Shown here: one piece after another, positions 8,216 through 17,454 of the stretch
Position numbering within the stretch: position 1 is the stretch's first letter
Layout of the letters: each line of letters opens with the position of its first letter
NCBI GenBank assembly: GCA_963695105.1
Contig: CAVOGC010000016.1
Span: forward strand, 58,039 to 122,038
From: Competibacter sp963695105
GTDB taxonomy: Bacteria; Pseudomonadota; Gammaproteobacteria; Competibacterales; Competibacteraceae
Reading direction: 5' to 3'
DNA length: 64,000 nt
Made by a program: the position numbers and the translations under genes
The notes under the pieces: generated by a model
What the model saw: only the letters and a program-made list of their open reading frames with translations
What the model was told of the DNA's origin: nothing
The model's database searches: none

Positions 8216-9276
8216 AACTGCTGGATCGCTACATCTTTCGTACCGTTGCCACGGCGACCCTGGTCGCGCTGCTGGCGCTGCTGCTGCTGGAATTTTTTCT
8301 GAGCCTGCTGGCGGAGCTGGAAGATGTCGGCATCGGCGATTACGACTTCGTGGCGGCGCTCCGCTACCTGTTGCTGGTCCAGCCTCAGCGGCTGTACGAA
8401 TTGTTCCCCATGGCGCTGCTGGTGGGTGGCCTGCTCGGCATGGGCGCGCTGGCCGGCGGCAGCGAGCTGATCGTGATGCGGGCCGCGGGGCTGTCGCTGG
8501 CCCGGCTGACCCGCTCCGTCCTGCAGGCCGGATTGCTGTTGAGTCTGGCGGTGCTGCTGATGGGCGAATTCGCCGCCCCTCCCTTGGAGCAGTTCGCCCG
8601 CGAACAGCGCGCCATCGTCAAGGGTGAAAATCTGGCGATTCGCGGCGGGCGCGGTTTCTGGGCGCGCGACGGCGATGATTTCATTCACATTCAAGGCGTG
8701 TTGCCGGGCGTCCGGCTGGCGGATATCAATATTTTCAAGGTGAGCCCCGAGGCCCGGCTCGAAACCGTCACCCATGCCCGGAGCGCGCGCCATCAGGCCG
8801 GCCGCTGGGTGCTGGAAGACGTGCGCCGCAGCGTTCTCGACGACGACAGCGTGCTGACCGAGCAACTGTCCAGCCTGACGGTGATCTCGGCCATCAGCCC
8901 GCAGATCCTGGAAGTGCTGGCCGCCAACCCCAACCAACTGTCGATCCGCGACCTGCGGATTTATGTGGACTATCTGGAAAACAATGGGCTGGACGCCCAC
9001 GGCTACCGGTTGGCCTTATGGCGCAAGCTGCTGGCGCCGCTGGCTTATCTGGCGATGCTGGTGATCGCCATGCCGTTCGTGTTCGGCCCGCAGCGTTCGG
9101 TCGGCGTCGGCCAGCGCTTGCTGGTCGGGTTGCTGCTCGGACTGGCGTTTTTCCTGATCAATTATCTGCTCGGCAACGTGGTGTTGCTGTACGGCTATCC
9201 GCCGCTGGCGGGGGCCGCGCTGCCGTCGCTGCTGTTTCTGGGAGCGGGTTTTTACGCCTTGCGCCGGTTGCGTTAG
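8212..9276 (+). CDS. lptG: LPS export ABC transporter permease LptG
   Basis: Partner of LptF in the LptB2FG complex. Starts at ATG 8212 inside the lptF stop (MKLLDRYIFRTVATATLVALL). It has the same layout: three helices, a periplasmic domain (about residues 125-270), then three helices. 354 residues, normal length. The frame is open upstream, but everything before 8212 is the lptF region in another frame. Its stop codon overlaps the stop of the convergent RDD gene. Confidence 0.93.
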   Translation: MKLLDRYIFRTVATATLVALLALLLLEFFLSLLAELEDVGIGDYDFVAALRYLLLVQPQRLYELFPMALLVGGLLGMGALAGGSELIVMRAAGLSLARLTRSVLQAGLLLSLAVLLMGEFAAPPLEQFAREQRAIVKGENLAIRGGRGFWARDGDDFIHIQGVLPGVRLADINIFKVSPEARLETVTHARSARHQAGRWVLEDVRRSVLDDDSVLTEQLSSLTVISAISPQILEVLAANPNQLSIRDLRIYVDYLENNGLDAHGYRLALWRKLLAPLAYLAMLVIAMPFVFGPQRSVGVGQRLLVGLLLGLAFFLINYLLGNVVLLYGYPPLAGAALPSLLFLGAGFYALRRLR

Positions 9277-9803
9277 GCGTTTCCACCTTTGGGCAGCAGC
9301 ACCAGTTCCGTTTCCGAAAAACGGTCGGGCAGGCGCAGCGCCAGCAGCAGCAGCAGGCACGCAAAACCGGCTCCCAAGCTGAGACCGATACCGAGCTTGA
9401 AGACCTGGTGCAGGTAAGCCACCGGCGCCAACCACAGACTGGCGATCAGAAACCGCAGCAGGGCCTGCCACCAGCCGATGCCCCGGCCATCGCGCCGCCG
9501 CACCCGCACCCGCCAGGCGCGCATCCCCAAGGTCTGTCCACCATGGACCCAGAACCCGCCGTAGAAGAAAAAACAAACCAGTAGCAGGTAGCTGCGAAAG
9601 AACGGGTTGCCCGCCAAGGGGTTATGCGCTTCAAACGCCGCGCTGCCGAGCAGAATCACGACCAAGCCCAGTGCCAGCGCGGCCGCAACGAACAACACCC
9701 CGGCCAGCAGCAACCCGTCGTAGCCAATCGCCGCCAGCCGGCGCGGCAATTTCACCAACGGGCAAATGGCGGGGTTGGGTAGCGGCGGTTCGACGGCGCG
9801 CAT
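9273..9803 (-). CDS. RDD family membrane protein
   Basis: 176 residues. The RDD signature is visible as LPRRLAAIGYDGLLLAGVLF at the start, then GGQTLGMRAWRVRVRRRDGR between helices 2 and 3. Hydrophobic segments lie near residues 30-55, 70-88 and 125-155. RDD proteins are small inner-membrane proteins with no agreed single role; some are linked to ion exchange. It converges on lptG, sharing stop-codon bases. No operon partner is evident. Confidence 0.8.
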   Translation of the reverse strand: MRAVEPPLPNPAICPLVKLPRRLAAIGYDGLLLAGVLFVAAALALGLVVILLGSAAFEAHNPLAGNPFFRSYLLLVCFFFYGGFWVHGGQTLGMRAWRVRVRRRDGRGIGWWQALLRFLIASLWLAPVAYLHQVFKLGIGLSLGAGFACLLLLLALRLPDRFSETELVLLPKGGNA

Positions 9804-9853
9804 CGTCGGACAGTCACGCGGCCATGGTGGGGATTTAACCGGGCTCGTCCGGG

Positions 9854-11266
9854 TTACTTGCCGACGGGTTTGGCGGCGGCGTTCCGGCCGTTCGCCTTGC
9901 CTTTGCCGGCGCCGGGTTTGGCGGGCTGTCCGGGCACTGGCGCGGCGGGAGCGCCGCTCGTCGGCACGGGTTCACCCAACCAACCGTTAATCTCGACCAT
10001 ATCCGCTTCCGACAACTGGCCGGCGGCCTGCTTGAGCACCAGGTAATTGGCGATGTAGGAATAGCGGGCGGCGGCGTACTCCCGCTCGGCCAGGAAAACG
10101 TTACGTTCGGCGTTCAGCACGTCCACGATGGTGCGGGTGCCCACCTCGTAGCCGGCCTGGGTGGCTTCCAGCGCGCTGCGGGTGGACACCCGAGTCTGGT
10201 CCAGGGCATTGATTTGGCTGATGGCGGTTTCCTGACCGCGGTAGGCGTTGCGAACGGTGCGGACCGCATCGCGCTGCAGGTTCTCCAGATTCTGGCGGGA
10301 CGCTTCGTAGTTGTATGCCGCCTGGCGGGAGCGGGAGGACACCGCGCCGCCGCTGTACAGGGGAATGGTCAGTTGCAGGTTGACCTGGCTGCTAATGGTG
10401 CGGTTGAACGCGTTGTCCAAATCGGCGCGACTGGCGTTCAAGTCCAGGGATGGATAGTGGCCAGCCTTCTGCAGCCTGATATTTTCCCGGGCCTGCTCGA
10501 CCCCGAAGCCGGCGCTGCGCAGCGTCAGGTTGTTGTCCAGCGCCATCCGTACCCACTGCTCGGGATCGTTGGGCTTGGGCAGCGCCAGCGGCATGCGCTC
10601 GCTGAGTACATTGAGCCGCGCATAGTCTTGACCGCTCAACTGTCGCAGGAACTCGCGGGCGTTGGCCAGCGTGTTGATGGCGTTGATCTCCAAGGAAACG
10701 GCGCCGTCGAACCGGGCCTGGGCATCGTAGACGTCGGTGATGGTGGCCAACCCCACCTCGAACCGCCGGTTGGCCTGTTCGAGCTGACGGGCGAAGGCGT
10801 TTTTTTCCGCCGTGGCGAAGGTTAGGTTGTCGATCGCCGCCAGCACGCCGAAGTAACCCTGCGAAACCCGCAGGATCAGATCGTCCTCCGCGTTGCTGAA
10901 GTCGGCATCGGCTTGCTTGACCGCCTCCTCCGCCAGTCGCTGCTGGACCTGACTGGCGCGGTTATAAATAGGTTGCGTCAAACCGATCACGTAGTTGTGG
11001 TTGTCGCTGGAGGAACTGCCGGTCGGCGATCCCACGACCCCAAAGGTGTTGCCCTGCGAGGCCGTGACGCCCACGTTCGGCAACAGCAGGGCCCGGGCCT
11101 GCGGTTTGGCTTCTTGGGAGGCTTGCCGGCTGGCGGCGGCGGCCTTGAGCGCGGGATCGCTCTCCAGGGACTGACGGTACACTTGCAGCAGGTCTTCCGC
11201 CCCTGCCGGCTGGCCGAACAGCGCGGCGACCATTCCGGCCAACAGCAAACGGTGCGCTTTGGTCAT
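9854..11266 (-). CDS. tolC: TolC family outer-membrane channel protein
   Basis: The outer-membrane duct of tripartite efflux and type I secretion systems. 470 residues with a signal peptide (ends FGQPAGA, then EDLLQVY), two OEP repeats of long coiled helices, and typical TolC motifs: SLESDPALKAA, VGLATITDVYDAQARFDGA, GYEVGTRTIVDVLNAERNVFLAEREYAAARYSYI. The tail (about residues 430-470) is Ala/Pro/Lys-rich and low complexity. It follows a PIMT-like gene and a rhodanese gene, a frequent gammaproteobacterial order. The 103-bp gap upstream could hold its own promoter. Confidence 0.9.
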   Translation of the reverse strand: MTKAHRLLLAGMVAALFGQPAGAEDLLQVYRQSLESDPALKAAAASRQASQEAKPQARALLLPNVGVTASQGNTFGVVGSPTGSSSSDNHNYVIGLTQPIYNRASQVQQRLAEEAVKQADADFSNAEDDLILRVSQGYFGVLAAIDNLTFATAEKNAFARQLEQANRRFEVGLATITDVYDAQARFDGAVSLEINAINTLANAREFLRQLSGQDYARLNVLSERMPLALPKPNDPEQWVRMALDNNLTLRSAGFGVEQARENIRLQKAGHYPSLDLNASRADLDNAFNRTISSQVNLQLTIPLYSGGAVSSRSRQAAYNYEASRQNLENLQRDAVRTVRNAYRGQETAISQINALDQTRVSTRSALEATQAGYEVGTRTIVDVLNAERNVFLAEREYAAARYSYIANYLVLKQAAGQLSEADMVEINGWLGEPVPTSGAPAAPVPGQPAKPGAGKGKANGRNAAAKPVGK

Positions 11267-11369
11267 GGCTGACGGGCTCCCTTAACGAATATTTTAACGA
11301 TCGCTAATATACCAAATGGACCAGCGCGGCGAAAATCCCGCGCCCGGTCGGGAGAGGGCGGGACGAGGA

Positions 11370-11690
11370 CTAATAGGTGGGAACGGCGGGATCGACTTCG
11401 CGCGACCAGGCATCGATTCCGCCATTCAGATTGGCGACTCGCTCGAAACCGGCGCGCTCGAGAAACAAGACCACCTGCAAGCTGCGAATCCCGTGGTGGC
11501 AGATCACGATGGTCTCCCGTCCGGGATCGAGCCGGCGCCAGTCGTCGGCGATGCGGTCCATCGGCAGGTTGACCGCGCCTTCGATCCGGGCCGCCGCCAC
11601 TTCCCAGGGTTCCCTGACATCCAGCAGCAGCGGCGGGTTTTGGTCCCGCGCCAGCAAGCGCTGAAGTTCGAGAGGCGCCAATTGCCGCAT
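11370..11690 (-). CDS. Single-domain rhodanese (sulfurtransferase-like)
   Basis: 106 residues from ATG 11690; the same frame is open upstream but covers the neighbouring gene. It is a compact rhodanese domain: LLLDVREPWEVAAARIEGAVNLPM, then the active-site loop ICHHGIRS, which has Cys and Arg in the C-x4-R spacing. It may move sulfane sulfur in the cytosol, but the physiological substrate is unknown. It starts 6 bp after the stop of the PIMT-like gene and precedes tolC, so it is probably co-transcribed with both. Confidence 0.88.
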   Translation of the reverse strand: MRQLAPLELQRLLARDQNPPLLLDVREPWEVAAARIEGAVNLPMDRIADDWRRLDPGRETIVICHHGIRSLQVVLFLERAGFERVANLNGGIDAWSREVDPAVPTY

Positions 11691-11695
11691 GGCGC

Positions 11696-12355
11696 TCAGA
11701 ATTCGAAGGTTTTGCGAGGTTCGGCGTTGCGCAACGGGGGCAGTTCGGTTTCGAACAGGCTTTCCTCGATCCATTCCCGCTCGCCGGTTCGGGTGACCAG
11801 CAGCGCCTCCATCACTGGCGGCTGACCCACCACGACAAACAAGCGACCGCCCAGGCTCAGACTCTGCCGCCAGCAGTCGTCGAGCACGGCTATCGAGCCA
11901 GTGACGGCGATGACGCCGTAGCGGTGTTCGCCCCAAGCGCGGCTGGCGTCGCCGGCGTGCAGCGCCACATTGCCGATCCCGTGCGCCTTGAGCTTGTGCC
12001 GGGCGGCTTCGATGAATTCGGGGACGATGTCCACGCTGCTCACCCCGGCGGCCAGGCGCGCCAGACAGGCGGTCAGATAAGCGCTACCGGTGCCGACTTC
12101 CAGCACCTGATCGACCGGTCGCGGCGCCAGCGCCTGCAAAATGCGGCCCTCGATGGGGGGCTTCAACATGACCTCGCCGTGGCCGAGCGGGATGGCGACG
12201 TCGCTGAAGGCCAGATTGCGGTAGCGTTCCGGCACGAAATCCTCGCGCGGCATGCTGGCGAGTGTGTCCAAAACCCGCTGATCCAGCACTTCCCAGGGCC
12301 GGATCTGCTGCTCGATCATGTTAAAGCGCGCCTGCTCGAAATTGAATGCGGTCAT
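11696..12355 (-). CDS. Protein-L-isoaspartate O-methyltransferase-like protein
   Basis: 219 residues from ATG 12355 (MTAFNFEQARFNMIEQQIRPWEVLD); an upstream extension of 29 codons is not protein-like. The SAM-binding motif is VLEVGTGSAYLTACLARL, with the acidic post-I motif SVDIVPEF. It is annotated in this genomic position (before rhodanese and tolC) as PIMT, which repairs isoaspartyl residues. However, the region where classical Pcm has a QPY(I/M)VA motif reads HGEVMLKPPIEGR here. Actual isoaspartyl repair activity is therefore doubtful; it may be a related methyltransferase. Confidence 0.75.
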   Translation of the reverse strand: MTAFNFEQARFNMIEQQIRPWEVLDQRVLDTLASMPREDFVPERYRNLAFSDVAIPLGHGEVMLKPPIEGRILQALAPRPVDQVLEVGTGSAYLTACLARLAAGVSSVDIVPEFIEAARHKLKAHGIGNVALHAGDASRAWGEHRYGVIAVTGSIAVLDDCWRQSLSLGGRLFVVVGQPPVMEALLVTRTGEREWIEESLFETELPPLRNAEPRKTFEF

Positions 12356-12466
12356 GTGCGAAGTCCTGTCAACGCCTGGTGATTGGGGGATGCGGGCGAG
12401 GCCGCCCCCCGGCCGGAATTCGGGGCGCGCCCATTCTAGCATAAGGCTTTTTCGCGCGGCGCGGGC

Positions 12467-13846
12467 TTACAGGAAGGTCGCCGTTACCGCGAACAGCCGC
12501 TCGACTTCGGGCACCTTCTTCTTGTCGACCAGAAACAGGATGACGTGGTCGTCCGCCTCGATCATGGTGTCGTGGTGGCAGATGATGACCTCGTCACGGC
12601 GGGCAACGGCGCCAATGGTGGTGCCCGGCGGCAGTTTAATCTCATCCAGACGCCGTCCCACGACCTTCGAGGTCTTGTAGTCGCCGTGGGCCACCGCCTC
12701 GATCGCTTCGGCGGCGCCCCGACGCAGGGAGTGGACCTTGACCACGTCGCCGCGGCGGACGTGGGTCAGCAGGCTGCCGATGGTGGCCTGCTGCGGCGAG
12801 ATGGCGACATCGATGATGCCGGAGGATTCCACCAGGTCCACGTAGGATACCCGGTTGATCAGCGCCATGACCTTGCGGGCGCCCATGCGCTTGGCCAGCA
12901 TCGCCGACAGGATGTTGGCCTCGTCGTCGTCGGTTACGGCGCAGAACACGTCCATGTTTTCGATGTTTTCCTGCCGCAATAGGTTTTCGTCGGCGGCGTC
13001 GCCCTGCAACACGATAGCCCGGCTCAACTGTTCCGATAACCGCCGGCTGGTGTCCACGTTACGCTCGATGACCTTGACCTTGAACCGCTCTTCCAGCGCC
13101 TGGGCCAGTCGCGCCCCGATATGGCCGCCGCCGGCGATGATCAGGCGCTTGACCATCTTGTCCAGCTTGCGCAACTCGCTGACGATGGCGCGGGTATTCT
13201 TGCGCGCGGCGATGAAGAAAACCTCGTCGTCGGCCGCAATGATGGTGTTGCCTTCCGGAATGATCGGTTTGCCCTGACGGAAGATGGCGGCCACCCGCGT
13301 ATCGATGCCCGGCATGTGGTCCGGCAGGGTGCGCAGCGCCTGGCCCACCAGGGTGCTGCCCTCGTAGGCCTTGACGCCCATCAGCCGGACCTGATCATCG
13401 GCGAAATCCAGCACCTGCAAGGAGCCAGGATGCTCGATAATGTGGCGGATGTAGTCCGTAACCAGTTGTTCGGGGCTAATCAATACGTTGACCGGCAGTG
13501 CCTCGTCCCCGAACAAGCGATCCTGATAGGAGATATAGCCGCCCGCTCGAACCCGCGCGATTTTGGTCGGGGTGTTGAACAGGGTGTGGGCCACCTGACA
13601 GGCGATCATGTTGACTTCGTCGTTGTCGGTCAGGGCGATCAACATGTCGGCGTCGGCGGCGCCGGCCTGCTCCAGAACGCCCGGATAGGCGGCGTGGCCG
13701 CAGACGGTGCGGATATCCAGCCGGTCCTGCAGCGCTTGCAGCCGCTCGGCGTTGGCGTCGACCACGGTGACATCGTTGGCCTCGCTCGCCAGAATGTGAG
13801 CGACCGAGCCGCCCACCTGCCCGGCGCCGAGCATTACGATCTTCAT
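12467..13846 (-). CDS. trkA: Trk potassium uptake regulatory protein
   Basis: A peripheral cytoplasmic NAD(H)-binding subunit that gates the TrkH/TrkG potassium channel. 459 residues contain two RCK units. The first Rossmann motif is GAGQVGGSVAHIL at the N-terminus and the second is IAGGGHIGARLAQALEE near residue 235; each is followed by a TrkA-C domain. Its position after ntrX (9-bp gap) and the rsmB cluster is the usual gammaproteobacterial arrangement. No trkH is in the window. Confidence 0.95.
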   Translation of the reverse strand: MKIVMLGAGQVGGSVAHILASEANDVTVVDANAERLQALQDRLDIRTVCGHAAYPGVLEQAGAADADMLIALTDNDEVNMIACQVAHTLFNTPTKIARVRAGGYISYQDRLFGDEALPVNVLISPEQLVTDYIRHIIEHPGSLQVLDFADDQVRLMGVKAYEGSTLVGQALRTLPDHMPGIDTRVAAIFRQGKPIIPEGNTIIAADDEVFFIAARKNTRAIVSELRKLDKMVKRLIIAGGGHIGARLAQALEERFKVKVIERNVDTSRRLSEQLSRAIVLQGDAADENLLRQENIENMDVFCAVTDDDEANILSAMLAKRMGARKVMALINRVSYVDLVESSGIIDVAISPQQATIGSLLTHVRRGDVVKVHSLRRGAAEAIEAVAHGDYKTSKVVGRRLDEIKLPPGTTIGAVARRDEVIICHHDTMIEADDHVILFLVDKKKVPEVERLFAVTATFL

Positions 13847-13855
13847 AAACCGCCC

Positions 13856-15226
13856 TCACTCATCCAGCGCCTTCTTGGGATCGATGCCCAAGGCGCGCAG
13901 CTTGCGGTAGAGATTGGTGCGCTCCATGCCGACCCGCTCGGCCAACCGCGCCACGTTGCCCTCGCATTCGCGGAACTGCTGCATTAGATAGGTGCGCTCG
14001 AACTGTTCCCGCGCTTCGCGCAGCGGCAGGTTCAGGGGAATGCTGCCGACATCCTGGGATTTGGCGGTGGTGACGCCGCGCACGGCGGCATCCACTTCCT
14101 CCAGCGCGATTTCCTCGTCGCCGCCCAGAATCAGCAGGCGCTGCACCAGGTTCTTCAGTTCGCGGATGTTGCCGGGCCAGTTGTAGTTGCGCAGCCGGTT
14201 CTGGGCCGCCAGGGTGAAATGGCGGTAGGTCAATCCTTCCTGATCGACGAAATAACCGATGTAGTAATTGAGCAGTTCCGGCACGTCCTCGATGTGATCG
14301 CGCAGCGGCGGCAACTTGATCGGCACCACGTTCAATTGATAGTACAAATCCTCGCGGAACCGCCCGATCGCCACTTCCTGCTCCAGATCGCGGTGGGTGG
14401 CGGCCGCCACCCGCACGTTGACCCGCACCGGCTCCTTGCCGCCGATGCGCAGGAAAGCGCCGTTTTCCAGGGCGCTGGCCAGCTTGGCCTGGGCTTCGAG
14501 GTCCATGTCAGCCAGTTCGTCGAGAAACAGGGTGCCGCCGCTGGCCTGCTCCAACCGGCCGTAGTGAATCCGCTCGCCCTGCTCGGAGCCGAATAGTTCC
14601 AGGCTGGCGTTTTCGCGGGCGATGGAACCCACGCCCACATCCACGAACGGGCCGTTGCGGCGCGGGCTGTGGGCGTGCAGGAAACGGGCGTAAACCTCCT
14701 TGCCGGTCCCGGGTTCGCCAAAAACCAGCACCGGCGCATCGTGCTGGGCGATCTTGAGCACCTGAGCGCGCAATCGCTGCACCACTTCGCTGCGACCGAC
14801 CGGCTCGGTGACGATCCGTTGCTGGCGACGCAGGTTCTGGTTTTCCCGCGCCAGCCGGTCCGCGTCCAGCGCCCGCTCCACGGTCAGCAGCAACTTGGCC
14901 ATCGACAGCGGCTTCTCGATGAAATCGTAGGCGCCCAGCCGGGTCGCCTCGACCGCGGTCTCGACCGTGCCGTGGCCGGACATCATGATCACCGGACAGG
15001 GCAGATGGTCGCCCTCGCTCCATTCCTTTAGCAAAGTGATGCCATCGGTGTCCGGCATCCAGATATCGAGCAGGATCAAATCGGGTCGCTGGGCGCGGCG
15101 GGCTTCGCGGGCCGCGGCGGCATTCTCCGCGATGGCGACGCTATAGCCCTCGTCTTCCAGGATTTCCTTCACCAGATCGCGAATGTCCGGCTCATCATCG
15201 ACCACCAGAATATAAGATGCGCTCAT
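13856..15226 (-). CDS. ntrX: NtrX-type response regulator lacking the GAFTGA loop
   Basis: 456 residues: receiver domain (1-120, phospho-acceptor in LILLDIWMPDTDG), AAA+ domain (about 140-370, Walker A GEPGTGKEVYARFL, Walker B GGTLFLDELADM), and a Fis-type helix-turn-helix tail (ECEGNVARLAERVGMERTNLYRKLRALG). Where sigma-54 activators have GAFTGA, this protein reads LELFGSEQGERIHYGRLEQ, so loop L1 is shortened and altered. It probably cannot remodel sigma-54 polymerase and may act as a sigma-54-independent regulator. The start overlaps the stop of ntrY (ATGA). Confidence 0.88.
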   Translation of the reverse strand: MSASYILVVDDEPDIRDLVKEILEDEGYSVAIAENAAAAREARRAQRPDLILLDIWMPDTDGITLLKEWSEGDHLPCPVIMMSGHGTVETAVEATRLGAYDFIEKPLSMAKLLLTVERALDADRLARENQNLRRQQRIVTEPVGRSEVVQRLRAQVLKIAQHDAPVLVFGEPGTGKEVYARFLHAHSPRRNGPFVDVGVGSIARENASLELFGSEQGERIHYGRLEQASGGTLFLDELADMDLEAQAKLASALENGAFLRIGGKEPVRVNVRVAAATHRDLEQEVAIGRFREDLYYQLNVVPIKLPPLRDHIEDVPELLNYYIGYFVDQEGLTYRHFTLAAQNRLRNYNWPGNIRELKNLVQRLLILGGDEEIALEEVDAAVRGVTTAKSQDVGSIPLNLPLREAREQFERTYLMQQFRECEGNVARLAERVGMERTNLYRKLRALGIDPKKALDE

Positions 15227-17454
15227 CCGGCCTCCTTATCGGCATTTAACGGCACGGCGGGACCGGCGGGCGGGACCGGGGACCCGGCGCCGCCGTGCAG
15301 CGGCAGCCGGACCACGACCCGGGCGCCGCCGTCCGCTGGCGATTCCAACTGGATCCATCCCCCGTGTTCTTCGACGATTTTTTTAACGATGGCCAATCCT
15401 AGTCCGGTTCCCTTGGGTTTGGTAGTCACATAGGGCTCGAAGGCGCTGTTCAGGATGTGCTCGGGAAAACCGGGGCCGTCGTCGCGCAGGCTTAGTTGGG
15501 CGCAATCGGCTCCGGTCACATGTTCGCGGGCGGCGCCGATCCACAAGGTCGAACCGTGGCCGTCGCCGATGGCTTCAATCGAGTTCTTGACCAGGTTGTG
15601 CAGCAACTGGCGCAGCCGGCCCTTGTCGGCGTTGATCGGCAGCGGTTCGTGGGCCAGATCCAGCTTGATCTCCACGCCAGCCGGATAATCGCGGTACAGA
15701 TACAGCACCTCGGCGATAAATTCGTTCATTTCCAGCGGTTCCAGTTGCAGGCGCGGCGGGCGGGCGTATTCGTTGAAAGCGTCCACCATCTCCTTCATCG
15801 CCTGCACCTGCTGGATGATGGTGTGAGTGCCGCGCTCCAGCACCCGACCTTGCTCCGCATCGAACTGTTTGAGGTACTTGTGGCGAATGCGCTCGGTGGC
15901 CAACTGAATTGGCGTCAGCGGGTTCTTGATTTCGTGAGCCAGCCGGCGCGCCACTTCGGCCCAGGCGGCGTCGCGTTCGGCCTGCACCAGATGAGTGATG
16001 TCGTCGAAAATCACGACGTGACCACCACGCAGGCCGACCGTGTCCGGCAGCGAGCTGCCGCGGCACATCAGAATGCGCCGGCCGGCGCTGCTGAACCAGG
16101 GGATTTCCTGCCGCCAGTCGCCGGTCTGGGCGAGTTGCGGCGCGATCGCCTCGATCAGATCCTGCAACACCGGCTGTTCGGCGGCGATCCACTGACTATG
16201 GGTCCCGACGAAAGCCTGCAAATCCACGCCCAGGATTTGGCTGGCCGCCTCGTTGCAGGTTTGCAGGCGGCCGGCCTGATCGATGGTCAGAACCCCGGAG
16301 GACAGCCGCGCCAGCACCGCCTCCAAATAGGCGCGCTGGCTTTCGACCAGCTCCTGGCTGTGCTGCGCGGTGTCGCGCGCCTGCGCCAGGTTGCGGGTCA
16401 TCTGGTTGAAGGATTGCACCAGAAACCCCAGTTCGTCGGTGCCGGTACGCGCCAGTTGCTTGTCGAACTGGCCGGCGGCGACCGCCTGAGTGCCGGCGGC
16501 CAGTTCGCGCAACGGCCGCACCAGCCGGTGCGCGGTGTAGAACGCCGCCCAGAACGCCGCCAGTACCGCCAGCAGCAGCGCCAGGGACAGCATCAAGGTG
16601 AAGCTAGCTTTCAACGGCGCCCGCAGGAAGATCAGTTCCTTGTAGCTGTCGAAGGCCGCCTGCACCGCATCGGCCAGCAGGCTGAGCCGGTCGGTCACTG
16701 GGAACAGCGCTTGCAGCAGCCGCTCCTCGTTGCCGAAGCTGGCCACCCGCACCACCACGCGGATGTGAAAACCCGTGTCGCGAACCGGCTCCAGGCCGAC
16801 GTAGTTACGACCCTGCCGCACCTGCAGCAGCACCGTATCCGGCGGCGGTTCCGGCAAAGTCAGCATCGGATCGGCGGTGGCGGTGGCGATGATACGGCCG
16901 CCACCGCCAAACAGGGTCAGTTCGGAGGCCTCGCCGAAATCGAGCAGGTCGTCCAGACGCCGGGCTACCTGTTCTCCTTCGTTCTCGGTGACGCTGTTGG
17001 CGATCCGCGCGGTCTGCTTGAGCACGTCGCGCATCCGCAGATCCAGGGCGGTGCGGCTGAGTTCCAGGGCGTCCTCCAGCCCGCGGTCCACTTGAACGTT
17101 GAACCAGCTATCGATACCCCGTTGCAGGAAATTCAGCGAGAAGCCGTACACCAGCGCCACCGGCGTGATGGCCAGTAGGGCGAAAATCCCCACCAGTCGC
17201 AAGGTCAGTCGCGCGCCGGGCACCTGGCGACGGTACAGGCCGAGCAACCCGATCAGATTGTAGAGAATCAGCGCCGCCAGCGCCGCCAGCCCGATGGCGC
17301 TGGCCAGTAGCAGCCAGGCGTACATCTGTTCGAAGTGGGCCGAGTTGGTGGTGGCGCTCGCCATCAGCACCAGCATGATCAACAGCAGCCCCAGCAGCAC
17401 CAGCACCGGAGAGAGCCCCTGACCGCGGGCGAGCCGGCGGATCAAAGCGGCCAT
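15223..17454 (-). CDS. ntrY: NtrY-type sensor histidine kinase
   Basis: About 743 residues from ATG 17454 (MAALIRRLARGQ); a GTG 9 bp upstream is the alternative. Three N-terminal membrane helices, a periplasmic region (about 110-280) and a fourth helix come first. A HAMP domain follows (RLVRPLRELAAGTQAVAAGQFD), then a PAS domain, an HisKA box (ARRLAHEIKNPLTPIQLATERIR) and an HATPase with NLVKNSIEAIGDG and GTGLGLAIVKKI. With NtrX it forms a two-component system linked in other bacteria to nitrogen and redox or envelope control. It overlaps the DUF4390 gene by 13 bp. Confidence 0.93.
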   Translation of the reverse strand: MAALIRRLARGQGLSPVLVLLGLLLIMLVLMASATTNSAHFEQMYAWLLLASAIGLAALAALILYNLIGLLGLYRRQVPGARLTLRLVGIFALLAITPVALVYGFSLNFLQRGIDSWFNVQVDRGLEDALELSRTALDLRMRDVLKQTARIANSVTENEGEQVARRLDDLLDFGEASELTLFGGGGRIIATATADPMLTLPEPPPDTVLLQVRQGRNYVGLEPVRDTGFHIRVVVRVASFGNEERLLQALFPVTDRLSLLADAVQAAFDSYKELIFLRAPLKASFTLMLSLALLLAVLAAFWAAFYTAHRLVRPLRELAAGTQAVAAGQFDKQLARTGTDELGFLVQSFNQMTRNLAQARDTAQHSQELVESQRAYLEAVLARLSSGVLTIDQAGRLQTCNEAASQILGVDLQAFVGTHSQWIAAEQPVLQDLIEAIAPQLAQTGDWRQEIPWFSSAGRRILMCRGSSLPDTVGLRGGHVVIFDDITHLVQAERDAAWAEVARRLAHEIKNPLTPIQLATERIRHKYLKQFDAEQGRVLERGTHTIIQQVQAMKEMVDAFNEYARPPRLQLEPLEMNEFIAEVLYLYRDYPAGVEIKLDLAHEPLPINADKGRLRQLLHNLVKNSIEAIGDGHGSTLWIGAAREHVTGADCAQLSLRDDGPGFPEHILNSAFEPYVTTKPKGTGLGLAIVKKIVEEHGGWIQLESPADGGARVVVRLPLHGGAGSPVPPAGPAVPLNADKEAG

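Noticed and set aside
15496..17178. 560-codon open frame on the plus strand opposite ntrY
   Set aside because: Gln/His/Arg-rich shadow; the kinase on the minus strand has all its motifs.
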